Part shown: one piece after another, positions 20,465 through 27,670 of the stretch
How positions within the stretch are numbered: position 1 is the first letter of the stretch
Layout of the letters: each line of letters begins with the position of its first letter
From: Chara braunii
Taxonomy: Eukaryota > Streptophyta > Charophyceae > Charales > Characeae
Length of the DNA: 27,670 nt
Assembly (NCBI GenBank): GCA_003427395.1
Contig: BFEA01000108.1
Coordinates: forward strand, 3,018,932 to 3,046,601
Reading direction: 5' to 3'
Notes under the pieces: model-generated
Told to the model about the DNA's origin: nothing
The model's input: only the letters and a program-made list of their open reading frames with translations
Database searches by the model: none
Translations under genes and position numbers: made by a program

Positions 20465-21277
20465 TCAGAAGTCCCAGTCCTCTATCTCGTCCCTGTCCTC
20501 CTCATCACTGAAATCCTCCTCCTCGTCTAGGAACATCTCTTTCACCCCTTCCAAGAAGATTTCCCCTGCTGCCACGTTTCGGTAAACTATCTGCCAATGC
20601 ACCGGGCTGGGAACAAAAAATTCGTCCGCGCTGAGGAGGTTTAACATCTCAGTCAATTCTTCCACCCAGTTTCCTTCGAACGGCCCTGCTTCCACCGACA
20701 ATTTAAAGAAGTCCTGCCTAGCGCCTTGGTACAACCTCAGGTGTGTCATCGACCGGCATATCCGCTCCAATCTACCCCTGGTCCCAAAGACTGCATCCAC
20801 TAGAAACGGGGGTAGCACGCATCTCATTGTCCTAAGGGGGCGTCTCATATTTTTCTGGTCCCTGAGTTCCACTCGCACCTCCATCCTCTCCATCTCCATT
20901 TCTGCCCGCTGACATGCAGCCCACACCACCTCCCGTTCCGCTTGCCTAAACGGCTGATCCGGTGCCGTGCCCAATACTAGTCCCACGACCATTGCGTTTT
21001 CCATTTCTTGAGACAGGTAGATCCACCATCGGGCTTCCACCGTTCCCCGGAATTCTAGGTCCATCAAGTTGGGTGAGAGTTTTGTTAGGCTGACCTTGGT
21101 CCAGATTGTCTCTATCCAGAGGAACGCGTCCTTCTTGTCCAGCATCACGGTTTCATAGGCTGGTTCTAGGTCGGTTCACGTCCCTTCTTCCAGGAAAATA
21201 ACAGATACCCAATCCCTTACCTCTATAGGCATTTCCGGACCACTAGAGTAGACAGGAGGCGATAACCATTGCGCCAT
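20465..21277 (-). pseudogene. ORF D: first member of the tandem unknown family, one stop
   Basis: From ATG 21275-21277 (MAQWLSPPVYSSG) the frame runs 270 codons to 20465, with a single TGA at 21176-21178 (codon 34). Shared blocks are DAFLWIETIW, EFRGTVEARWWIYL, RPLRTMRCVLPPFLVDAVFG, FFKLSVEAGPFEGNWVEEL and NVAAGEIFLEGVKEMF. It has its own strongly acidic C-terminal tail (DEEEDFSDEEDRDEIED). As the most 5' member on the minus strand it is the furthest from gag. No function is recognised. Confidence 0.6.
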
Positions 21278-22583
21278 CTTGTTTTTCCCGGCGCTTACCC
21301 TGTTTTCCACATGAGAGCACCACACGGTCCCCTCATGGTCAAATGGTTTGCTTTTCCTTTCCTAGATGAGAGTTGTTTTCAGACCCCTCATCCGGGTCTC
21401 CCTAACTTTTCTCATCCAATTCCCAAGTGTCATTGTCCCACCGTACTCCCAATCGATCGCCAGTGGCCCACATTCCTTCTTCTTGGTTCCATCTTCTTCC
21501 GACTCCTATCCAGCCTCTTCCTCATGTTCTCTCACTCGTGCTGACTTAGGCGGAGGTTGAGAATAGACTAGAGACCCGGTCCCCATCCAACATTCATCAA
21601 GCAAACTTTACAGAGGGAGGCACAAAAGGCAAAACTCAGGCAAACGTCGCACACAGGTCGGTCGTCTCCTCACCGACCTCTTCCTTGGAAATGGTCTCTC
21701 CACTGTTGCTATCGGTCGGGCTTTACCCCATACCTCAAGTACAGCTCAACCGTCGCAAACGTGGTACCCAGGTCTCGGCAAGGCATTCGCCCTTTCCTCC
21801 TTACCCAGAATACCCCATCCCGACTTGCCGCTCGTGTACCCACCGTTAATCTCGGGAATCACCCCGCACATCTCAGTAGGGCCATTGGAGCCAGCCGTCC
21901 AGGCATTCACTTTCATCGGTCTGATAAGGAACAACTTTCTCCAAGCCATGCTACGAGAAGCTCTTAATCACCTCCGAGGCTCCTTCCTTGCCCCCTATGC
22001 AGTGGTCCCCCTGCTGTCTGCCGACAAGCAGCCGCCCCGCCTGAAGACGTTTCACACCCCACCTGGGCAAGATCATCGAGCCATACTCGGACCGCTCGGG
22101 TGAGAATGCTACTAATCAGCCGACGAGACCAACCCTTGTCTGACAGCCCGGTGGCCCGACCCCCACACACGGAACCCGGTGAACTTCAAAGAGGACGACC
22201 ATTCCGCATCCCGCACCGACCGGCGCAAACCAATCCTTTCCTTCCGAATGACAGGACGCTCGAAATCCCAATCATGCAATCACAAGTCCCAAATGGGACA
22301 CACATAACACATGTGCCTTTCACCCTGGTGCACCCAGCGCGTCCTGCCCATTGCTCGCAGGTTTTCACTCAGGGCAGTGTGTGTCACTCACCCCTAGATT
22401 CCATACATAGTGCCGGGTCCTTTTTCGTGAGCATCTTCAAAGGTGAGCTAGTTTTCTTGGAGTCTAGCAACTCCCTTCTTTCCCTTATCTTCGCTTGTGT
22501 GTCCGTTCATAGGGCAGGATTGTTCCCTCTCGATTACCGTTTGTGTTCATATGAGGTTCCTTCAAGCATTTAAGTGTGGTGCA

Positions 22584-22602
22584 CGGAGCCCGCTGGGCTC
22601 CG
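22584..22602. repeat. perfect 8-bp stem, 3-nt loop hairpin
   Basis: CGGAGCCC, loop GCT, GGGCTCCG. It is short but GC-rich and tight, so it should be stable in single-stranded RNA or DNA. Confidence 0.85.
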
Positions 22603-23073
22603 AAGAGGAGAGAAGGCACCCAGGTCAGTCGGATCGCTCCGCCGCGGGATTTTTGTTGGCACCCGGACTAGCCCAGAATCCCAAACGCTTGCCAGTTAAC
22701 CGGAGCCCTTCTTTCACACGAAGAGGAAGGGTCGACCCGCGGCTTGCCCAAGGCTTCCCTGGCCTGACGATCATCAGTCCAAGGGAAGGAGGACTAGAGT
22801 CATCTCCAAAGGAGATGGCTGAGCAAAAGTGCAAGCATGCATATTCCTCCTCCAGGCCTGGCCTTGCCATGCGCCCAGCCACCCTCAAATCTGATTCTCT
22901 CAAGGATAGAGCATACACAAGTCCATATTCCTTATCTTTATGTTTGTGTTCTCGGTCGTGCGTCGGGCCCCCCCCTCGAGACCGTATGGGTCAGTTTAAC
23001 CCAATACCCGGCGCCTCCACCATTTTTGTAGGGGCCATGCCCTGAAGGACTTTTGAGCCTTGGTCGACCCCAC

Positions 23074-23100
23074 GGCGGGTCCCATTTGGCTCGACCCGCC
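23074..23100. repeat. 8-bp inverted repeat, 11-nt loop
   Basis: GGCGGGTC (23074-23081) pairs exactly with GACCCGCC (23093-23100). No nearby gene explains it. Confidence 0.75.
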
Positions 23101-23321
23101 CACGCTCACGCTTAGGGCGCTGGTCGTTTGTCCCAGGGGCACCCCCACCTAGTGCTTTGAGATGGGTGGGGATGGACCTTTTGCGAGAGGGCTTTACATT
23201 GGGGGATGTAGCTTCGCTCTCGCATCAAGATGGAAGCTTTTCGGCACTCGTGACGTTTTCTTGATTCATTAAGGTCTGACCAGGCAATTGCTCCTTCCAA
23301 TACGCAGGCAATCCAGGGAGT

Positions 23322-24752
23322 TCATTGAGGTCTCATTTTCTTATCGTGCGCAGGCCAAGCGTCATCCATTGGGCCACGTACCTTTTCACTAAGCCTACCC
23401 TTCCCTTTCCCCTGACGACTGGTTGGTGCTTTCTGGGCTGGGGCCTTTCCCTTTGCCAAGCCCATCAAAGCATCAGCCAGGGCAAGAATAGGATCTGCAG
23501 CTGATGATGAGGCAGTCCCAGGTGGAAGGCTCCCACCCTGGGATGCTGCGTCACTATCAGAACCAGACGCTGCAGCAGCAAACAGGGCGCCCTTCCTCCT
23601 CCTTCACCCTTTGGAGGAGGGCCCCTTCCTTCCTTCAGAAACATGGAGTTTGGACTCCAAGTCCAGGGCTGCTCTACCAAAGGACCTCCAGTCCTTGTAG
23701 CCCTGAGAGAAGAGAGCAAGCTGGAATTGCTCAGGCACTGCCCTCAGGAAATGAATGAGCAGATCCTGCTCACTCATCTCCAACCCTGGAGTCGATGTCA
23801 GACTCTCGAAGGTGGAATACAGTTTGGACAAGGAGCCATCAAACTTTTTCTGGCCCAGGCACAAAATTTTATCTACAGCCTTTCTTGCCTGCTCCTTGTC
23901 TGCAAACCGATCTTGCAGGGCCTGCAGAAATCCAGTCACCCCCAACCTCTGCGCCCAATCAGCCATCTCCATCCCCTGCTTGCTGGAAGTAGAGGTGCAC
24001 CATTTCAGTGCAGTCCTCTCGAGCCGTGCCAGGATGGCTGACACCTTCACATCCTCATCACATTTGAACCCACTCAGGTAGGTTCGCTGCGCAGTCACCC
24101 AATCTGCCACATCCACCTTAGGATCTTCTCCTGAGAACATTGGTGGAGGGGTCAGCTTGGGCCGCTACGGCTCAAATGGGGCTGAGGACTGAGAGGGTGC
24201 TGGTGACTTGGGTGTAAGAGGTGGGGATGTAGGTCTGGAGTGTGGGGGTCTTGGGACAGGTGTTGTAGAAGGGCTAGAAGAAGGAGGAACAGCCTGAACA
24301 GGGGTGATCTGCAGCTGTTTGGCAATGTTGCTCAGCTGCGCAGAGATGTCATCCAGCTTCTTTGACAAAGCTGAATGATTGGTCTCTAGACCTGAGATTC
24401 GGTCATCCCAGTTAGTAAAGTAGGACCGGTGAATCTCATCCTGTAGCAGGATGAATTCTACCATGTCCTTACTTGCTTGACTGGTTGTACCGAGGCTCAT
24501 AATTCTCTGCATGTCTCCAATCAACGCTTTTCTCCTGGCCTCTTTCTGGGCATGCTCTTCCTTCCTCTTGAGCTCTGCCTTTAGGTCCTCAACTGCCAGG
24601 GCCTGCAAGCGGAGTTTCTCCTCTTGGGCCCGCAGTTCAGCCTCTAAAGGGTCAGGCGGTGCAGGTGTTACAGGCTGCACTTTCATCTCAAGCTTGACCT
24701 GGGGTGTCTCCCCAGAACTCTCAACTACCTCAGCCTTCCCTGATTCCGCCAT
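23322..24752 (-). pseudogene. second retroelement gag, coiled-coil type, two stops
   Basis: From ATG 24750-24752 (AACATGG context, protein MAESGKAEVV) the frame runs 476 codons to TGA 23322. It is interrupted only by TAG 24165-24167 and TGA 23604-23606. A Glu/Lys/Leu-rich coiled coil (EAELRAQEEKLRLQ through KRKEEHAQKEARRKA) is followed by a Pro/Ser-rich linker. Then comes a gypsy-type gag domain (DVADWVTAQRTYL, ILARLERTALKW, LLIHFLRAVPEQFQ). The C-terminal part is basic (SRQGKGKGRL). There is no CCHC knuckle and no protease or RT follows, so this is either a truncated copy or a gag-only non-autonomous element. It shows no obvious similarity to the gag at 15637-17382, so it belongs to a different family. 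Confidence 0.75.
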
Positions 24753-25727
24753 GTTGCTCCCACAATACAGACAAACAAATAAACAACAAGTAACAATCAA
24801 AGAACAGATAGGAGGTAACAAGAGTTGGATGTTCCCTGCAGTACTAATCCAATTGTTGTCACCTGCCTGGAGAGAGAAGATTGGTTAACCTGAGCAAGTG
24901 AGTGCTCAGTCTCAGCAGACCGCGTGAGGGTCAGGGTCAGTTCAGTGTCCACTCAGGCAAAACCCAATTTCACGATTTTTCCATCTCTGCCCTGACACAA
25001 CAATTGCATGCAATAATTGCAAATCCTGAATCAACAACTGACAGGATGCAGTCTTGGACTAATTAGTGTTGATTAGTAATCAGACAGAGTGACTAATTAG
25101 GGTTCGATGGGTATCTACCTATGACCAAAATGCAGCGATTTGCAGGAAAACCTATTTTTAGACCTACCATGTTGACATCAACACTGTATGACCCTGGATG
25201 CCATACTGGGGGTATGGCAAATTACAGCAAACACTATAACTGACTCAAAACATCAAATCTGACTGTGCGATTTCAGACACTGCTAGAATGTTGAATTGTG
25301 ATTTACCAGGGACTTACAGAACTGAATTCTGACGGGCAGAATCAAAGTTATGACTGACTCTAGTCTACCATAGCTTTGGCTATGTCAGCGCAGAATTCAA
25401 ATTTGCATTATCACTGACAATTGGACCCTGAAACCATCAATTCACTGCACAGTGTAAATCGCAATACTGTAAAGCAGTCCCATATGAAATTTGAGCCAGA
25501 GGGGAGGTCAAACAGGGTTAGTAGAGGTCAAAGAAGATAAGTAGGAGAAGTTGGATATGGTTGTCCCACAGTCTGAATTTCAATTTTCAATTGTCACCTG
25601 ACAGACAGACCAAATTTCGCTAGTCTAAAAATAGCCCAGAATCGTCGTACAGGATATCGTAAGGAACACACTCACTTCAGGGTCAACTTTGAAGAAGATG
25701 CATGGAATCTTGGCTATGGCTGAATAG
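24753..25727. other. leader of the second element; no gene seen
   Basis: AT-richer than the rest of the window and with no long frame. GACTAATTAG occurs twice within about 45 bp near 25056-25100. The stretch lies between the leader ORF and gag of the second element and is most simply its long 5' untranslated region. Confidence 0.5.
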
Positions 25728-26123
25728 TCAAGCCTGTCTCGCCAGTTTCACCTCCTGACAATATACTGTGCTTCCACGTACAAAATCCTTCCAAACTTGG
25801 TGATCCAGTAGAGTTCCCTGAAACGCTTCACCCCCAACTGACAGATTCAACGAATTTGGACTCCCAGGTGCTGATAACTGCTCCAAACAGTACAGCGCCA
25901 CATCACCCTGTACAACGCTGATTGGAAATTCGGGGATTCTGACCCAATTCCAAAATCGCAACCTCCTGGGATCACTTCCCTGACAATCGCCAACCTCCAG
26001 GTGAATCGCCAGGCTATAATTAACCTCCCAGAGCCTTCTGGGCCTCTGGATTATCAATCGCCACTCACTCCTGCATAACCCTAGCCAGGAGTGTGTCACC
26101 CTCTGTCTGTTACTTCTCGCCAC
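25728..26123 (-). CDS. leader ORF of the second element, 131 aa, unknown
   Basis: An open frame from ATG 26123 to 25728 lies between the primer-binding site and gag, on the gag strand. It includes SEWRLIIQRPRRLWEV, RIPEFPISVV, NLSVGGEAFQGT and DHQVWKDFV. No domain, signal peptide or membrane segment is recognised. Faint resemblances to blocks of ORFs A-D are visible (RIPEF beside RVPRF and WVPEF; LSVGGEAFQG beside LSVEAGPFEG in ORF D), but block spacing differs and this could be chance. It could also be a fortuitous frame in the leader. Confidence 0.35.
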   Translation of the reverse strand: MARSNRQRVTHSWLGLCRSEWRLIIQRPRRLWEVNYSLAIHLEVGDCQGSDPRRLRFWNWVRIPEFPISVVQGDVALYCLEQLSAPGSPNSLNLSVGGEAFQGTLLDHQVWKDFVRGSTVYCQEVKLARQA

Positions 26124-26254
26124 ACACTAACAACCACCACCCTACTGACAACAACCCTGAAGATGATGAATCGCCATGAAGCTCAACTCCAGTATCTCGC
26201 CAGATGATGATGGGTGCTCGCACTCATCAATCGCTTCAGAGTCTGGATCCAATT

Positions 26255-26266
26255 GCTCTGATACTG
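26255..26266 (-). other. primer-binding site resembling the initiator-Met tRNA type
   Basis: The minus strand reads CAGTATCAGAGC, matching 10 of 12 bases of the common plant element site TGGTATCAGAGC. It sits 2 nt after the CA that ends the proposed 5' LTR, the standard position for priming minus-strand cDNA synthesis. The first two bases differ from TG, consistent with an old copy. Confidence 0.65.
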
Positions 26267-26532
26267 GTTGTACGTTGTCTGAAGGCCAACACTCGCTCAC
26301 ATAAACTTCTGCACATGCCCATACACACACAGAAGGAAGGGGAGAGGATAGGAGTATCACACCGCATAGGGAGAGATAAACACAGCGGAAGACTTGTCCA
26401 TGCGATATGACAGGGTACACTGAAAGTGCAATTCACTCCATTCAATCCTCACAACCAGTCATAGAGAAAAGCCGAGCAGATCACATCCAGAAAACAATGA
26501 AACGATGATAGCTCAAACACAGTTCCACACTA

Positions 26533-26538
26533 TTTATT
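26533..26538 (-). promoter_or_regulatory. AATAAA polyadenylation-type signal inside the LTR
   Basis: The plus strand reads TTTATT, so the minus strand reads AATAAA. It lies about 270 bp from the inner LTR end, which suits the R-region signal of an LTR transcript. Confidence 0.4.
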
Positions 26539-26710
26539 AAACTCAGAGTCTCAAAATGTCAGGATCACTTCATAACTACAGTGCGCTGCTGCGAATTGAG
26601 CAGCGCTTCCCTCTCCAACCTTGATAGACACCCGTAACACCCCCTGAGCCCTGAAACATCAAGCGCCCCCCAAATACAGCCTCCTGGGGGCAGCGCCACC
26701 CTGAAACAGG

Positions 26711-26737
26711 CCTCTGAGGCCAAGCGCCACTCAGAGG
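26711..26737. repeat. perfect 8-bp inverted repeat in the LTR
   Basis: CCTCTGAG (26711-26718) pairs with CTCAGAGG (26730-26737) around an 11-nt loop that contains one of the recurrent AGCGCCA words. Confidence 0.75.
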
Positions 26738-27505
26738 ATGAAGACGAAGACCAGCGCCATAGTATCTGATGATGACGAAGTGTCGGGAGGCTTCCCGGAT
26801 GGAAGACTGCAGCAGCGCCACCAAACCCTGACAGGATATCCTCTGAGATGGAAAGTTGTTGCTATAGCTGCAGCACAGACCCTCTGGGACCCCACTCTGG
26901 AGGAGGGTCCAACAGGGCACCAATCTCTCTCGCCTCCAGCAGACCCCAGTAACCCAGACCTCTGTCAGCCCCTACGTGCTGGCAGAGTATAGCGCAGGCC
27001 CCAGCTATGGCCTGTGCTCCGAAGGTCTGGCTATGTCCGTCCTCTTCCACGCTGAACCGTCACCACTTCCGGTTCACACGCAGCGCAGCAGCGATGTACG
27101 CGGTACCAACTGCCAAAAGCCCTGAACCGATGTCCCCATCCTACTTCTAGCCTACACAGACCTAGACCGGACTAGCTGACCGACCGGTACCGTATCTGTT
27201 TCGGCCTCTCGGCCTCTACCGGACCCGGCTATAGGCTATAGGACCGTCTATTCAGAATAGGCCCATAGGGCCTGTCTGTCTAGGGGTAGCCCGGGCCTGC
27301 TATCCGCNGTTAGGGTAGNTGTAGGGAATCNAGTTAGTACCGGGCCTGTATTTTCCCGGATTTGCAGATATGTCCCTCAAGAATTTCCCTCACAGGTAGG
27401 TCTCTCAGTTAGCCCTCAGCCAAACAAAATTACGAATCTATCCTACCTATAGTACAACCTCGACAGAGAGAGGCTACAGGCACTCAGAAACAACAAGTCA
27501 TTGCA

Positions 27506-27670
27506 CAAGGGGAAACGTCACGGAAGTATCACCAAGTGAATCGCAACATGTAGAAGCACCTCCAACAGTGAAAACTCAAGATTGGAAGCATCTACCCAAG
27601 GGGAAACATCACGGAAGTATCACCAAGTGAATCGCAACATGTACATGCACCTACATCAGTGAAAATTCAA
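27506..27670. repeat. 91-bp satellite resumes, about 1.8 copies
   Basis: From CAAGGGGAAACGTCACGG onward the sequence matches the array at 1440-3430 closely and in the same orientation, and it continues to the window end. One copy shows GTAGAAGCACC, a variant also present near 2487 in the left array. Confidence 0.95.

Larger units (their letters stand above)
9910..21277 (-). mobile_element. decayed Ty3/gypsy-type retroelement with extra ORFs on both sides of gag-pol
   Basis: All recognisable genes here lie on the minus strand in the order ORF D, C, B, A, gag, protease, RT, RNase H, integrase, accessory ORF. The order PR-RT-RH-IN identifies the Ty3/gypsy superfamily, as opposed to Copia, where integrase precedes RT. 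Gag-pol was evidently a single frame and is now broken by eight stops and three one-base shifts. LTRs were not identified, so the limits given are those of the outermost ORFs. Including ORFs A-D in the element is an inference from shared strand, close spacing and similar decay. The main alternative is a separate host gene cluster next to the element. Confidence 0.75.
21278..23321. other. 2-kb stretch without a recognised gene; candidate leader or LTR of the main element
   Basis: Nothing here matches a known domain. A plus-strand frame is open from 21561 to 22103 (only ATG at 21825) and contains protein-like sequence such as FLGNGLSTVAIGRALPH, but minus-strand frames over the same bases look equally plausible, so neither is called. 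Two clear hairpins are present at 22584-22602 and 23074-23100. If the main element kept its 5' LTR it should lie here, but I found no matching repeat on the other side of the element. Confidence 0.4.
26269..27505 (-). mobile_element. probable 5' LTR of the second element
   Basis: On the minus strand the segment starts TGCAATGACTTG (27505 downward) and ends CGTACA (26269), giving TG...CA ends and about 1.24 kb. Its inner end is 2 nt from the primer-binding site and its outer end abuts 91-bp satellite DNA at 27506. An AATAAA polyadenylation-type signal is read on the minus strand at 26533-26538. GC-rich sequence with recurrent AGCGCCA words lies at 26580-26830, and single Ns occur at 27307, 27319 and 27331. 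The partner 3' LTR is not in the window, so the outer boundary is inferred only from the satellite junction. Confidence 0.55.

Noticed and set aside
21255-21277. Primer-binding site TGGCGCAATGG for the main element
   Set aside because: It follows an ACA-AGA that could end an LTR, but it coincides with the start codon of ORF D, matches no tRNA end I can name, and no LTR pair is visible.
22100-22573. 157-residue plus-strand ORF
   Set aside because: No recognisable motif and no support from context; it overlaps other chance frames of similar length.
25095-25120. GGTTCGATGGG as a tRNA B box
   Set aside because: No cloverleaf, A box or acceptor pairing could be found around it.

Overview
The window looks like repeat-dominated DNA from a large eukaryotic genome. 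It holds no bacterial-type operons and no recognisable host housekeeping gene. It consists of tandem satellites, decayed LTR retrotransposons of the Ty3/gypsy type, and scattered single ambiguous bases (N). From the general feel of the gag and pol proteins I lean towards a streptophyte-alga or plant-lineage genome such as Chara, but this is an impression and no search was run.

Layout. Positions 1-168 hold a 53-bp tandem repeat. Positions 352-1436 hold 24 copies of a 45-bp (15-codon) repeat that is open on both strands. About 1440-3430 is a roughly 91-bp satellite (about 21 copies) with degenerate copies at its left edge and one assembly scar at 2793. Positions 3430-9900 have no convincing gene. 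They carry a purine tract, a cluster of strong hairpins (4571-4805), several short degenerate tandem repeats, and two related retrotransposon 3'-end junctions (near 6320 and 7575).

Positions 9910-21277, all on the minus strand, form the main element. Read 5' to 3' it is: four tandem, mutually similar ORFs of unknown function (D, C, B, A), then gag with a CCHC knuckle, protease, reverse transcriptase/RNase H, integrase, and a small charged accessory ORF with SUMO-interacting-motif-like sequences. Gag-pol was evidently one long frame. It now carries eight in-frame stops and three single-base frameshifts, so the copy is dead. The four upstream ORFs carry one stop each, except A, which is open.

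Positions 21278-23321 contain no recognised gene. Positions 23322-27505 are a second minus-strand LTR element: a probable 5' LTR (26269-27505), a primer-binding site resembling the initiator-Met type, a leader ORF and a coiled-coil gag, with no pol in the window. Its LTR abuts the same 91-bp satellite, which resumes in the same orientation at 27506 and runs off the end. The window therefore reads as retroelements embedded in satellite DNA.

The most interesting item is the four-gene tandem family placed upstream of gag. I could not assign it to any known family.
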